Under the pieces are notes generated by a model that did no database searches, was not told where the DNA came from, and worked only from the letters and a program-made list of their open reading frames with translations. Below, piece after piece: positions 1 to 9,452 of a DNA stretch of 64,000 bases (its first letter is position 1; each line of letters starts with the position of its first letter). Both the position numbers and the translations under genes were made by a program. This stretch comes from Leifsonia williamsii (lineage in GTDB: Bacteria > Actinomycetota > Actinomycetes > Actinomycetales > Microbacteriaceae), in contig NZ_JAROCF010000001.1 in the NCBI RefSeq assembly GCF_030433685.1, positions 1,674,001-1,738,000 on the forward strand, in the 5' to 3' direction.

Positions 1-527
1 GCGAGCACCTCGCGAACGAGACGCTCGCCGCTCTCGGGACGACCAGGACCGTCTCGACGCTGGGCCTGCCGATCGGCGGCGGCGCCGGCTTCCCGACGAC
101 CGCTCAGGCCGAGCGCGACTGGATCGCCCGCTACGGCGCCGACGTCGGCGCCGAGCGCGCCGCCCAGCTGCTGCACCGGTATGGCACCAAGGCGAGCTTC
201 GTCATCGACGCGATCACCGGCTGGGACGGCGACGACACCCCGTTGGAGGCCGCCCCCGACTACTCGCGCGCCGAGATCGACTACCTCGTGCGCACCGAGC
301 ACGTCGCGCACCTGGAGGACGTCTTCCTGCGCCGCACGAGCCTCGCCTTCACCGGCTCCGTCACCCCCGCACTGGTACGCGAGATCGGCGAAATCGCGGC
401 AAACGCCCTCAGATGGTCGCCAATCCGGCGTGATCAGGAGCAAGATGCGTTCAAGGCGGACCTCGCCGACGCTCACCGCGTGTTCCTCGCGTCGGAGGAC
501 GGGAGCGAGGCCCCGGCACTCCGATAA
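1..527 (+). CDS. glpD: Glycerol-3-phosphate dehydrogenase, C-terminal part (cut by window edge)
   Basis: The open frame enters the window at base 3 and runs for 174 codons to a TAA at 525-527. It matches the C-terminal helical domain of aerobic FAD-dependent glycerol-3-phosphate dehydrogenase: IARYGADVGAERAAQLLHRY, then a TEHVAHLEDVFLRRTSLAF segment typical of GlpD, then a short variable tail. The enzyme oxidises glycerol-3-phosphate to dihydroxyacetone phosphate and passes electrons to membrane quinone. It is followed directly by glpF and glpK on the same strand, which completes a glycerol pathway. The FAD-binding N-terminus lies outside the window, so the identification rests on the C-terminal motif and the context. 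Confidence 0.9.
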   Translation, partial: EHLANETLAALGTTRTVSTLGLPIGGGAGFPTTAQAERDWIARYGADVGAERAAQLLHRYGTKASFVIDAITGWDGDDTPLEAAPDYSRAEIDYLVRTEHVAHLEDVFLRRTSLAFTGSVTPALVREIGEIAANALRWSPIRRDQEQDAFKADLADAHRVFLASEDGSEAPALR

Positions 528-546
528 TGCACGAACGTGCATTATC
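523..546. promoter_or_regulatory. 24-nt perfect palindrome, candidate glycerol-regulator operator
   Basis: Two perfect 11-bp arms (GATAATGCACG at 523-533 and its reverse complement at 536-546) are separated by AA. The palindrome overlaps the glpD stop codon and ends 6 bases before a candidate -35 for glpF. With so small a loop and no T-tract it is a poor terminator, so a dimeric regulator site is the better reading. Its centre is about 54 bases upstream of the inferred transcription start, which would suit an activator, although a repressor is possible. The regulator is not in the window. Confidence 0.6.
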
Positions 547-552
547 CGGTCC

Positions 553-582
553 TTGCCCGGGTGCGCTGAGCGGCAATAGCGT
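553..582 (+). promoter_or_regulatory. Candidate glpFK promoter
   Basis: TTGCCC (553-558) and TAGCGT (577-582) are separated by 18 bases. This predicts a start near 589 and an untranslated leader of about 70 bases before the glpF GTG. The position next to the 523-546 palindrome supports it. No experimental evidence. Confidence 0.45.
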
Positions 583-660
583 TCAGATGCATCCTGGCGA
601 GGCCCACTCACCAGAACGCACGACAGGGTGCGCGGTCAACTGAACAACTGGAAGGTCAAC

Positions 661-1431
661 GTGGACAATTTGGGTGTAGATTTCCTGTCCGAACTGGTGG
701 GCACAGCCATGCTGGTCCTCCTCGGTACCGGTGTCGTGGCGAACGTCGCCCTCATCAAGAACAAGGGCTTCAACGGCGGGTTCCTGATGGTGAACATCGG
801 CTGGGGCATCGCCGTGTTCGCCGGTGTCGTCGTCGCGTACAACTCCGGTGCGCACCTCAACCCGGCAGTGACGCTGGGTCTGGTCGCCAACGGCGCGAAG
901 ACGTTCGGCGCCGGCAATGCGACGGTCGACGTGAACTTCGTCACGGTGGTCGTGTTCATCCTGGCCCAGCTCATCGGCGCCATCATCGGCGCCGTGCTCA
1001 CCTGGCTGGCGTACAAGCAGCACTTCGACGAGGAGCCGGAGCCCGCCAACAAGCTCGGCGTGTTCTCCACCGGCCCGGCGATCCGCAGCTACGCGTGGAA
1101 CCTCGTCACCGAGATCATCGGCACCTTCGTGCTGGTGTTCGTGGTGATCGCCTTCGGCCACCAGCCCGGCCAGGCCGTCGGCCTCGCCGCCCTCGGCGCA
1201 CTGCCCGTCGCCCTCCTCGTGATCGGCATCGGCGCGAGCCTCGGTGGTCCGACCGGATACGCCATCAACCCCGCCCGTGACCTCGGTCCGCGCATCGCGC
1301 ACGCGATCCTGCCGATCCGCGGCAAGGGCACGAGCGACTGGTCGTACTCCTGGGTCCCGGTCGTGGGCCCGATCATCGGCGGTCTGCTGGCCGGTTGGCT
1401 GGCGCTCCTGCTGCTCCCGATCATCAAGTAG
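661..1431 (+). CDS. glpF: Glycerol uptake facilitator (MIP/aquaglyceroporin)
   Basis: A 256-aa integral membrane protein of the MIP family that lets glycerol diffuse across the cytoplasmic membrane. Both pore half-helix signatures are visible: HLNPAVTLGL near residue 64, and GYAINPARDLGPR near residue 205. The Asp after the second NPA (NPARD) is the usual mark of glycerol-conducting rather than water-only members. Six hydrophobic segments are apparent. I chose the GTG at 661 because GGAAGG (650-655) lies 5 bases upstream; an in-frame GTG at 628 has no such site. It sits between glpD and glpK, so import is coupled to phosphorylation. Confidence 0.93.
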   Translation: MDNLGVDFLSELVGTAMLVLLGTGVVANVALIKNKGFNGGFLMVNIGWGIAVFAGVVVAYNSGAHLNPAVTLGLVANGAKTFGAGNATVDVNFVTVVVFILAQLIGAIIGAVLTWLAYKQHFDEEPEPANKLGVFSTGPAIRSYAWNLVTEIIGTFVLVFVVIAFGHQPGQAVGLAALGALPVALLVIGIGASLGGPTGYAINPARDLGPRIAHAILPIRGKGTSDWSYSWVPVVGPIIGGLLAGWLALLLLPIIK

Positions 1432-1454
1432 CTCCCGCTCCACCGCATCACCCC

Positions 1455-1485
1455 GGGGCCGGTCCGAGCCTCTCGGACCGGCCCC
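1455..1485. terminator. Strong hairpin between glpF and glpK
   Basis: A perfect 14-bp stem, GGGGCCGGTCCGAG (1455-1468) against 1472-1485, with a CCT loop and no T-tract. Because glpK follows 40 bases later without an obvious promoter, it may act as a partial terminator or mRNA-stabilising element that sets the glpF:glpK ratio. Confidence 0.6.
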
Positions 1486-1524
1486 ACCCCTTCAGCCCCA
1501 CCCCAGAGAACAAAGGAGTCACCT

Positions 1525-3045
1525 ATGGCCGACTACGTCGTCGCCATCGATCAGGGCACGACCAGCACCCGGGCGATCATCTTCGACAAGTCCGGGTCGA
1601 TTGTCTCGACCGGACAGCTGGAGCACGAGCAGATCTTCCCGCGGGCCGGCTGGGTCGAGCACAACCCGGTCGAGATCTGGAACAACACCCGCGAGGTCAT
1701 CGGCCAGGCGCTCTCCAAGGCCGACCTCACCCGCCACGACATCGCCGCCGTGGGCATCACCAACCAGCGCGAGACCGCGGTGGTCTGGGACAAGAACACC
1801 GGCGAGCCGGTGTACAACGCCATCGTCTGGCAGGACACCCGCACCCAGCCGATCGTCGACCGCCTGGCGGCGGACGGCGGCACCGAGCGCTTCAAGGACA
1901 TCGTCGGCCTCCCGCTGGCGACGTACTTCTCCGGCACCAAGATCGTCTGGATCCTGGAGAACGTCGAGGGCGCCCGCGAGCGCGCCGAGGCGGGCGACCT
2001 GCTGTTCGGCACGACCGACAGCTGGGTGCTCTGGAACCTGACCGGCGGCCCGGACGGCGGCGTGCACGCGACCGACGTCACCAACGCCTCCCGCACGCTC
2101 TTCATGGACCTGGAGACGCTGAGCTGGCGCGACGACATCCTCGAGGTGTTCGGCGTGCCGCGGTCGATGCTCCCGGAGATCAAGAGCTCCTCCGAGGTGT
2201 ACGGCCAGGTGGAGTCGTCGAGCCTGCTGCGCGAGGTCCCCGTCGCGGGCATCCTCGGCGACCAGCAGGCCGCGACCTTCGGCCAGGCGGCGTTCGATCC
2301 GGGCGAGTCGAAGAACACCTACGGCACCGGCAACTTCCTCATCTTCAACACGGGTGAGGAGATCGTCCACTCCAAGAACGGTCTGCTGACGACGCTCGGC
2401 TACAAGCTGGGCGACGCCAAGCCTCACTACGCCCTGGAGGGCTCGATCGCCGTCACCGGTTCGCTGGTGCAGTGGCTGCGCGACAACCTCGGCATCATCT
2501 CCAGCGCCCCGGAGATCGAGGAGCTCGCCAAGACGGTCGAGGACAACGGCGGCGCGTACTTCGTGCCGGCGTTCTCGGGCCTCTTCGCCCCGTACTGGCG
2601 GGCGGACGCGCGCGGCGCGCTCGTCGGCCTGACCCGCTACGTCAACAAGGGCCACATCGCCCGCGCGGTCCTGGAGGCCACGGCCTTCCAGACCCGCGAG
2701 GTGCTGGACGCGGTCAACGCCGACTCCGGCGTGGACCTGACGGAGCTGAAGGTCGACGGCGGCATGATCGCCAACAACCTGCTGATGCAGTTCCAGGCGG
2801 ACATCATCGGCGTGCCGGTGGTCCGCCCGGTCGTCGCCGAGACGACCGCCCTGGGCGCCGCCTACGCGGCCGGTCTCGCGACGGGCTTCTGGGAGAACCT
2901 GGACGACCTGCGCAAGAACTGGCAGGAGGACCGCCGCTGGGAGCCGAAGATGGACGCCGAGGAGCGCGAGCGCCAGCTCCGCCTGTGGAAGAAGGCCGTC
3001 ACCAAGACCTTCGACTGGGTGGACGACGACGTGCGCAACGCGTAA
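1525..3045 (+). CDS. glpK: Glycerol kinase
   Basis: A 506-aa FGGY-family carbohydrate kinase, the normal length for glycerol kinase. It phosphorylates glycerol with ATP to sn-glycerol-3-phosphate in the cytoplasm. Visible signatures are the N-terminal phosphate-binding loop [15 protein letters not shown], the early [12 protein letters not shown] segment, the ATP-domain [11 protein letters not shown] and the C-terminal [15 protein letters not shown]. The ATG follows an AAAGGAGT ribosome-binding site at good spacing. Its product is the substrate of GlpD, encoded upstream. Nothing unusual is seen. Confidence 0.97.
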   Translation: MADYVVAIDQGTTSTRAIIFDKSGSIVSTGQLEHEQIFPRAGWVEHNPVEIWNNTREVIGQALSKADLTRHDIAAVGITNQRETAVVWDKNTGEPVYNAIVWQDTRTQPIVDRLAADGGTERFKDIVGLPLATYFSGTKIVWILENVEGARERAEAGDLLFGTTDSWVLWNLTGGPDGGVHATDVTNASRTLFMDLETLSWRDDILEVFGVPRSMLPEIKSSSEVYGQVESSSLLREVPVAGILGDQQAATFGQAAFDPGESKNTYGTGNFLIFNTGEEIVHSKNGLLTTLGYKLGDAKPHYALEGSIAVTGSLVQWLRDNLGIISSAPEIEELAKTVEDNGGAYFVPAFSGLFAPYWRADARGALVGLTRYVNKGHIARAVLEATAFQTREVLDAVNADSGVDLTELKVDGGMIANNLLMQFQADIIGVPVVRPVVAETTALGAAYAAGLATGFWENLDDLRKNWQEDRRWEPKMDAEERERQLRLWKKAVTKTFDWVDDDVRNA

Positions 3046-3058
3046 CGACGCCTCTCAC

Positions 3059-3092
3059 CGAGCGCCGTCCGGCCCTGGCCGGGCGGCGCTCG
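3059..3092 (+). terminator. glpK terminator-like hairpin
   Basis: A 16-base arm (CGAGCGCCGTCCGGCC, 3059-3074) pairs with 3077-3092 with one G-U pair. It lies just past the glpK stop, before the opposing HAD gene. There is no clear T-tract, as is common at high GC. Confidence 0.65.
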
Positions 3093-3118
3093 TGCGTTCC
3101 AGCGTCGTGCGGATGGGG

Positions 3119-3159
3119 CCCGACACGCCGCCCGCCGACGGCGCTCACGGCGTGTCGGG
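3119..3159 (-). terminator. Hairpin overlapping the end of the HAD gene
   Basis: CCCGACACGCCG (3119-3130) pairs perfectly with 3148-3159. The hairpin contains the stop codon of the minus-strand HAD gene and probably ends that transcript. Confidence 0.5.
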
Positions 3160-3894
3160 ACCCCGCTGCAGGACCGCCGTCAGCTCGGCGAGCCCGCCGA
3201 TCTCCCGCACGCCCGCCTCCTGCGCCTCCGCGGCCTCGTCGTCGGGCGCCACGACCCCTCGCCTGTTCAGCCACACCCCGACCAGCCCGGCCCGGGCCGC
3301 GCCGATCGCGTCGGTGCGCAGCCGGTCGCCGATGTAGGCAGCCTCGGCGGGCGTCACGCCGAACTGGGCGCAGGCGTGCTCGAAGATGCGGGCATCGGGT
3401 TTCGGGACGCCGACCTCGCCTGACGCGATCAGCACCGGCACGCGTGTGTCGAGCCCGACCGCCTCCACCTTGCGGCGCTGGAACGCCAGGTCGCCGTTGG
3501 TGATCAGGCCGAACCGGACGCCGGGAATCGCGGCCTCCAGCGCGTCGAGGCAGGGGAGGGCGTCGTCGTGCAAGGTCCAGCCGGCGACGTAGTGCTCGAA
3601 GTAGGCCGCGAACCAGGCGCTCGCCTGCTGCGGGGTCAGCGTCACGCCGTGGCGGGCGGCGAAGTCGCGGGCGCGCGCCTGGCGCTGGCCCTCGAAGTCG
3701 AGCCGGCCGGCGAGGTAGGAGTGGTAGTGCTCCTCCTCGAGGTCGTGCCAGAGCGCGGTCAGCTCGTCGGCCTCCAGCGCGCCGTACGGCTCGCCCAGCG
3801 TCTCGGCGTAGCGGCGGATGCCGGTCTCGACGGCCGAGCGGTGCGCGAAGAGCGTGTCGTCGAGGTCGAACATCACGACGCGGGGAGGTGTCAC
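3145..3894 (-). CDS. HAD-superfamily phosphohydrolase
   Basis: A 249-aa haloacid-dehalogenase-like hydrolase. Motif I is MFDLDDTLF near the N-terminus (nucleophile and acid/base Asp pair), motif II is LITNGD, motif III Lys is in GEVGVPKPDARIF, and motif IV is YIGDRLRTDAIGA. A helical cap lies between motifs I and II, as in subfamily I phosphatases (YjjG/phosphoglycolate phosphatase-like). The natural substrate cannot be read from sequence. The GTG start overlaps the stop of the upstream acetyltransferase (GTGA), so the two are translationally coupled at the end of a trpS-led operon. Confidence 0.85.
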   Translation of the reverse strand: MTPPRVVMFDLDDTLFAHRSAVETGIRRYAETLGEPYGALEADELTALWHDLEEEHYHSYLAGRLDFEGQRQARARDFAARHGVTLTPQQASAWFAAYFEHYVAGWTLHDDALPCLDALEAAIPGVRFGLITNGDLAFQRRKVEAVGLDTRVPVLIASGEVGVPKPDARIFEHACAQFGVTPAEAAYIGDRLRTDAIGAARAGLVGVWLNRRGVVAPDDEAAEAQEAGVREIGGLAELTAVLQRGPDTP

Positions 3895-4504
3895 CGCTCG
3901 GCGCCCGTCTCGGCCGGCCAGCCGTCGGCGGGCGTGCGCGGATCGTCGCGCAGCAGCCCCGCCTGCCAGTCGTCGCGGCGCGTGCCGCGCTGTACGGCGC
4001 CGAGCCGGCTCGCGCCCTCGAAGCGGAACCCGCTGCGGCGGGCGACGGCCGCGCTCGCGGTGTTCCCTGCGAAGGCATGCCATTCGACGCGCTGCAGGCC
4101 GAGTCCGGCCGGCGGCTCGGCGAAGGCGAAGTCGAGCACGAGCGCGACCGCCTCGGTCATCAGGCCGAGCCCCCGCGCCTCGGGCGCCAGCCAGAAGCCG
4201 ATCTCAGCCTGGCCGTCGGCGATCGCGTCGAGCCCGACCATGCCGACGAGCGCCTCCGGCCCGTCGACGCCGTCACGGCGGATCGCCCAGGTGCACGACC
4301 TGCCGCTCACCCAGCCGTCGGCCACCACGACGCCGATGAACCCCTCGGCGTCCGTCCGGCCGTAGGGCCGGGGGACGGTCGTCCACTCGGCGATGGCCGG
4401 GTCCTGGCAGAGCTCGGTCACCCGGTCGATGTCGGCCTCGACCGGCGCGGACAGCGCCACCCGCGAGCCGGTGAGCGTCACGGGCCCGGCGGGTGGCAGC
4501 ACCA

Positions 4505-4505
<1 letters not shown>
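3891..4505 (-). CDS. GNAT-family N-acetyltransferase (RimJ/RimL-like)
   Basis: A 204-aa acetyl-CoA-dependent acyltransferase. The order is typical of the RimJ/RimL branch: an N-terminal TGSRVALSAPVEADIDRVTE strand-helix, a central IGFWLAPEARGLGLMTEAV segment with the acetyl-CoA loop (RGLGLMTEA), and a C-terminal NTASAAVARRSGFRFEGASR segment. Substrate unknown: a protein N-terminus, a small molecule or an antibiotic are all possible. Its ATG shares a base with the trpS stop (TGATG) and its stop overlaps the HAD start, so trpS, this gene and the HAD gene form one operon. Confidence 0.85.
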
Positions 4506-5548
<1,043 letters not shown>

Positions 5549-6385
5549 TCAGACGGCGTAGTCGACGACCACGGGAGCGTGGTCGGACCATCGCTCGTCG
5601 TAGGCGTCGGCGCGGTCCACCGCGTAGTCCTTCACCCGCTCGGCGAGGGCCGGGGTGACCAGCTGGTAGTCGATACGCCATCCGGAGTCGTTGTCGAACG
5701 CCTTGCCGCGCCACGACCACCACGTGTACGGGCCCTCGGTCTCGCCGGCGTGGCGACGGCCGACATCGACCCAGCCGAGCCCGGCGCCCGCGTTGTACCG
5801 CGAATCGCCCTCTGCGCCGAGGAACCGGTCGAAGTAGGCGCGCTCCTCGGGGAGGAAGCCGGCCTTCTTGACGTTGCCCTTCCAGTTCTTGATGTCGAGG
5901 GTGCGGTGGCCGACATTGAGGTCGCCGAGCACCACCGCGAGCTCGCTGTGCTTCTGCAGCTGCGGGAGGCGCGCCTCCATCGCGTCGAGGAAGCGGTACT
6001 TCTCGACCTGCTTGTCGGTCCCTGCCTCACCCGAGTGGACGTAGGTGCTCACCACCGTGACGACGGTGCCGTTGACCTCGTAGTCGGCCTCGAGCCAGCG
6101 GCCGGCGCTGTCGAACTCCGTCGGCCCGAGCTCCACCCGGTGGATGGCGGCGCGGTGCCGGCTGGCGATGGCCACGCCCGCGCGGCCCTTCGCCGTGGCG
6201 GGGTCGTGGACGATGTCCCACTCGTCGCCGAAGAGCTGCTGCAGGTCGTCGGTCGAGGCCCGCACCTCCTGGATGGCGAGGATGTCGACGTCGCGCCCGT
6301 CGAGCCAGGCGCCCATGCCCTTGCGGAAGGCGGCGCGGATGCCGTTGGCGTTGATCGTGGCGATGCGCAAGGGCTTCGAGGGCAT
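5549..6385 (-). CDS. xthA: Exodeoxyribonuclease III (AP endonuclease)
   Basis: A 278-aa exonuclease-endonuclease-phosphatase family enzyme of DNA base-excision repair. Visible motifs are the N-terminal ATINANGIRAA, the metal-binding IQEVRAS, the GDLNVGH metal/catalytic segment and the C-terminal RIDYQLVTPAL and DERWSDHAPVVVDY (catalytic Asp-His). It cleaves at abasic sites and trims 3' ends. The start codon lies 9 bases after the stop of the upstream yihY gene. A TAGGCT box (complement of 6392-6397) ends exactly 6 bases before the ATG, suggesting its own leaderless promoter. Confidence 0.95.
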   Translation of the reverse strand: MPSKPLRIATINANGIRAAFRKGMGAWLDGRDVDILAIQEVRASTDDLQQLFGDEWDIVHDPATAKGRAGVAIASRHRAAIHRVELGPTEFDSAGRWLEADYEVNGTVVTVVSTYVHSGEAGTDKQVEKYRFLDAMEARLPQLQKHSELAVVLGDLNVGHRTLDIKNWKGNVKKAGFLPEERAYFDRFLGAEGDSRYNAGAGLGWVDVGRRHAGETEGPYTWWSWRGKAFDNDSGWRIDYQLVTPALAERVKDYAVDRADAYDERWSDHAPVVVDYAV

Positions 6386-6397
6386 GCCTCCAGCCTA
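6386..6397 (-). promoter_or_regulatory. Leaderless-type -10 box of xthA
   Basis: TAGGCT (complement of 6392-6397) is followed by 6 bases and the xthA ATG. Its TAG is also the stop codon of the yihY gene. The GGAGG between the box and the ATG is too close to serve as a normal ribosome-binding site. Confidence 0.45.
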
Positions 6398-7639
6398 CCG
6401 GGGACCGCCGACGGCGCTCTTCGGCAGCCGGCCCTCGTCGAGCAGGTCGTCGAGCCGGTGCGCGGCGTGCTCGGCCCGTCGTTGCGCGCGCAGCCGGGAG
6501 AACCAGCGCGCCTCCGCCAGGTCGCGCTTCGCGGAGTCGAGCTCGGCGCGCGCGACCAGCACGCGTGCCTCGTGCTCGGCGGCGGCCTTCTCGGCCGCGG
6601 CCTGCTCCGCAGTGACCATCCGGGGCGACAACCCGGAGTCGAACATCCCCACCGCGATCCAGGAGGCCGAGAGCAGGATCACGCGCGAGATCAGGTTGAA
6701 CCAGAGCAGGAGGCCGACGAAGACGGCGAAGGTCGCCAGCAGCGGGTTCTTGGTCGCGCCGGTGAGCAGCAGGCCGCCGAGGGCGCTCAGCCCGGCGAGC
6801 ACCAGGGACCCGAGCAGAACGCCGAAGAACAGGTTGCGCCACGGGATGGCCACTCGCGACATGACCCGGAACATCGCCCCGAGCGTGAAGATGTTGAGCG
6901 CCACCGACACGATGAGCCCGGAGAACCGGGTCGCCGCCGTCGTCCAGAACGAGTCGGAGCTCAGCCCCAGCGTGTCGAGCAGGAACGTGAGCGTCTGCGT
7001 GCTCGCGATCGTGAGCAGCGCCGACACGATCAGCACGATCCCGAACGCGAGCGACAGCACGAGGTCGCGCAGCTTCTGCACGACGTAGTTCGTGGTGTCG
7101 CGGCTCAGGCCGAAGACGGCGCGCACCGCCTGGCGCGTGTAGTACAGCCAGCCGATGGCGGTCCAGAGCAGGCTGACACCGGCGACGATGCCGGCCCAGC
7201 CGAACGCGGTCGCCTGCTGGAGCTGCTGGGGACTGATGACACCGGGAGTGGTGTCGGTGGCGATCAGCCCGGGCACCGCTCGGTTGATGATGATGACCAG
7301 CCCCTGGAAGATGTCGGGGTTGCTCGCCAGCCAGTAGCTGGCCACCGAGAAGCCCAGCCAGACCGCGGCGAACACCGCGAACAGCGACTGGAAGCCCATC
7401 CCGGCGGCGCGCAGATTGCCGTCGGAATGGGAGTAGTTGATGTAGACCCGGTACGGCCGCCACGCCCGCACCCACTTGGTCCAGCCGGAGACGCGGGCCA
7501 CCGGCTTCTCGAGCCGTTCCTTCAGGGGCTCGGCCGCGTCGAGGATGCGCGCCTTGAGGGTCTCGCTCGGCTCGACCGTGCCCTCGGCGCGCTGCACCAC
7601 CGGATCCGGATCGATGGGTGCGCGCGACTTGGTGGACAC
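6395..7639 (-). CDS. YihY/BrkB-family inner membrane protein
   Basis: A 414-aa polytopic membrane protein. The YihY/BrkB fold is recognisable from GNLRAAGMGFQSLFAVFAAVW near residue 75, then about six hydrophobic segments to residue 335, including the family-typical FGWAGIVAGVSLLWTAIGWL and FVGLLLWFNLISRVILLSASW. The cytoplasmic C-terminal tail (about 350-414) is charged and probably coiled-coil. Family members were once misnamed ribonuclease BN; the true function is not established. The GTG start is preceded by TATCCT at 6 bases, which fits a leaderless transcript. Confidence 0.85.
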   Translation of the reverse strand: MSTKSRAPIDPDPVVQRAEGTVEPSETLKARILDAAEPLKERLEKPVARVSGWTKWVRAWRPYRVYINYSHSDGNLRAAGMGFQSLFAVFAAVWLGFSVASYWLASNPDIFQGLVIIINRAVPGLIATDTTPGVISPQQLQQATAFGWAGIVAGVSLLWTAIGWLYYTRQAVRAVFGLSRDTTNYVVQKLRDLVLSLAFGIVLIVSALLTIASTQTLTFLLDTLGLSSDSFWTTAATRFSGLIVSVALNIFTLGAMFRVMSRVAIPWRNLFFGVLLGSLVLAGLSALGGLLLTGATKNPLLATFAVFVGLLLWFNLISRVILLSASWIAVGMFDSGLSPRMVTAEQAAAEKAAAEHEARVLVARAELDSAKRDLAEARWFSRLRAQRRAEHAAHRLDDLLDEGRLPKSAVGGPR

Positions 7640-7651
7640 GTGGTCAGGATA
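7640..7651 (-). promoter_or_regulatory. Leaderless-type -10 box of the yihY gene
   Basis: TATCCT (complement of 7646-7651) stands 6 bases before the GTG start. The upstream terminator at 7682-7720 isolates this transcript from the DUF4190 gene. Confidence 0.45.
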
Positions 7652-7681
7652 GCGACCGCATCGGCGGCCCCGGCAGCAGGA

Positions 7682-7720
7682 AGCCCCGGCGACCGCGCGT
7701 CGGGCGCGGTCGCCGGGGCT
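7682..7720 (-). terminator. Very strong hairpin after the DUF4190 gene
   Basis: A perfect 17-bp stem (7682-7698 with 7704-7720) and a GTCGG loop. It lies 13 bases past the DUF4190 stop on the minus strand. There is no T-tract, but the stability makes termination very likely. Confidence 0.8.
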
Positions 7721-7733
7721 CCCCGGTCGCTCG

Positions 7734-8114
7734 TCAGTACGAGTAGCTGGACCCGGTCGACGCGGCGATCAGACCGCCCACGATCGCGAGGATGATCAGC
7801 AGCACGATGAACGCGATGTAGATGTAGCCGATGATCAGGCCGGCGACGGCGAGGCCGCGGCCGCTCTCACCGGTGCGCTTGATCTGGCCGAGGGCGATGT
7901 GGCCGCAGATCACGCCGGCGAGCGGGAACACGAAGGCCCCGATCAGCGCGATGATCGCGAGCACGTTGGTGCCGCTCTTCTGCTCGGGGTACGGCGTGTA
8001 CGCGGGCTGGCCGTAGGCGGGCTGCTGGCCGTACGCCGGCTGCTGCTGGTATCCGGGCTGCTGGTAGCCGGGCTGCGGGGCGGGCGGGTAGGAGTTCGGG
8101 TTCTGGTCGGTCAT
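7734..8114 (-). CDS. DUF4190-domain membrane protein with Pro/Tyr/Gln-rich N-terminus
   Basis: A 126-aa protein. Residues 1-45 are a low-complexity cytoplasmic tail built of PGYQQ/PAYGQ repeats. Residues 48-115 hold two hydrophobic segments (VLAIIALIGAFVFPLAGVIC and the IGYIYIAFIVLLIILAIVGG stretch) around a GHIALGQIKRTGESGRGLA loop, which is the DUF4190 signature. Function unknown; such proteins are common in actinobacteria, often with proline- or tyrosine-rich tails. It precedes a strong terminator and follows another hypothetical on the same strand. Confidence 0.8.
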   Translation of the reverse strand: MTDQNPNSYPPAPQPGYQQPGYQQQPAYGQQPAYGQPAYTPYPEQKSGTNVLAIIALIGAFVFPLAGVICGHIALGQIKRTGESGRGLAVAGLIIGYIYIAFIVLLIILAIVGGLIAASTGSSYSY

Positions 8115-8157
8115 GGTGAGGTGTGCTCCGATCTGCGGGGTGGTCGGGGTGGTCGGT

Positions 8158-8541
8158 TCAGTTCTGCGAGATGCTCTCGGCCAGCACGCCGGCCTGGTGG
8201 GCCGCTGCGGCGATCGCGTTGGCGGTCTCCTGGAACGCCGTGTCGGTCTTGGCGGCGCCGATGACGCCGCCCTTCAGCGCGCCGCCGGCCATGTTGCGGT
8301 TGAGGCGGGCGACGAGACGGCCCTCCTGGTCGACCATGAAGTCGACGGTGAAGGAGACGTGGAAGTTCTTGCCCGCCATCGCGCCGAGCCACACGGTCGC
8401 GGCGGTGCTGCCGCGCTTGGCGAGCAGGCCGCCGCTCGGGGTGGAGGTGACGGTGAAGCCGTTGCTCTGCAGCGTGCCGGCGACGAGGTGCTTGGCCGCC
8501 TCGTGGTCGCCGAGCAGGAAGAAATCGTGAGCGGAAGCCAT
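8158..8541 (-). CDS. Hypothetical protein
   Basis: A 127-aa soluble protein that I do not recognise as a named family. It begins ASAHDFFLLGDHEAAKHLV and has a strand-rich middle (FTVTSTPSGGLLAKRGSTAA) and an Ala-rich C-terminal helix with no membrane segment. A GAGGA stands 7 bases before the ATG; in-frame codons further upstream lack one. It is 43 bases upstream of the DUF4190 gene on the same strand, so the two may share a transcript. Confidence 0.6.
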   Translation of the reverse strand: MASAHDFFLLGDHEAAKHLVAGTLQSNGFTVTSTPSGGLLAKRGSTAATVWLGAMAGKNFHVSFTVDFMVDQEGRLVARLNRNMAGGALKGGVIGAAKTDTAFQETANAIAAAAHQAGVLAESISQN

Positions 8542-8614
8542 TCGGGATCCTCGGATTCGTGGTCGGGTCCGTGCCCGGCCGGGCACGATCCGTCACTCTA
8601 CCGGCGCATGACGA

Positions 8615-8651
8615 ACTCCGCCATCCCGCTGGGCCAGCGGGATGGCGGAGT
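8615..8651 (-). terminator. sdhCDAB operon terminator
   Basis: ACTCCGCCATCCCGCT (8615-8630) pairs with 8636-8651 around GGGCC, a perfect 16-bp stem. It lies 40 bases past the sdhB stop on the minus strand. Confidence 0.75.
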
Positions 8652-8690
8652 CAGAAGTCGAGCGGGAGGGCGCTTACGGCTTCGCGCGCA

Positions 8691-9452
8691 TCACGGCTTA
8701 CCGCGCATGATGGCCTGCTTGACCTCGGCGATCGCCTGCGTCACCTGGATGCCGCGCGGGCACGCGTCGGTGCAGTTGAAGGTCGTGCGGCAGCGCCACA
8801 CGCCCTCCTTGTCGTTGAGGATGTCGAGGCGCACCTGCGCGTTGTCGTCGCGCGAGTCGAAGATGAAGCGGTGCGCGTTCACGATCGCGGCCGGGCCGAA
8901 GTACTGGCCGTCGGTCCAGAAGACCGGGCAGGACGACGTGCACGCGGCGCACAGGATGCACTTGGTGGTGTCGTCGAAGCGGGCGCGGTCGGCGACCGAC
9001 TGGATGCGCTCCTTGCCCTTCTCGGGCTTCGAGTTGGCGACGAGGAAGGGCTGCACCTCGCGGTAGGAGGCGAAGAACGGCTCCATGTCGACGATGAGGT
9101 CCTTCTCGAGCGGCAGGCCCTTGATCGCCTCGACGTAGATCGGCTTCGAGATGTCGAGGTCCTTGATCAGCGTCTTGCAGGCGAGGCGGTTGCGGCCGTT
9201 GATGCGCATGGCGTCGGAGCCGCAGATGCCGTGGGCGCACGAGCGGCGGAACGTCAGCGAGCCGTCCTGCTCCCACTTGATCTTGTGCAGCGCGTCGAGG
9301 ATGCGGTCGGTCGGGTACATCTCGACGTCGAAGTCCTGCCAGCGCGGCTCCGTGTCCACATCCGGGTCGAAGCGGCGGATGATCAGGGTGACGGTGAACG
9401 ACTGGATCGGGGCCTCGGGGGCCGGCGGAGTCTCGAGGACGGCGGTCGACAT
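8691..9452 (-). CDS. sdhB: Succinate dehydrogenase iron-sulfur subunit
   Basis: A 253-aa subunit that carries electrons from the flavoprotein to the membrane anchor. All three cluster motifs are present: the [2Fe-2S] set in CAHGICGSDAMRINGRNRLAC (cysteines in the N-terminal ferredoxin domain), then CILCAACTSSCPVFW and CRTTFNCTDACPRGI for [4Fe-4S] and [3Fe-4S]. The ATG overlaps the sdhA stop (TGATG), so the two subunits are made together. It is the last gene of the sdhC-D-A-B operon and is followed by a hairpin. Confidence 0.97.
   Translation of the reverse strand: MSTAVLETPPAPEAPIQSFTVTLIIRRFDPDVDTEPRWQDFDVEMYPTDRILDALHKIKWEQDGSLTFRRSCAHGICGSDAMRINGRNRLACKTLIKDLDISKPIYVEAIKGLPLEKDLIVDMEPFFASYREVQPFLVANSKPEKGKERIQSVADRARFDDTTKCILCAACTSSCPVFWTDGQYFGPAAIVNAHRFIFDSRDDNAQVRLDILNDKEGVWRCRTTFNCTDACPRGIQVTQAIAEVKQAIMRGKP

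Noticed and set aside
583..1443. Long minus-strand open frame opposite glpF
   Set aside because: High GC suppresses stop codons; the frame reads an Arg/Asp/Gly-rich low-complexity product and mirrors a clear MIP gene. The same applies to most long antisense frames in this window.
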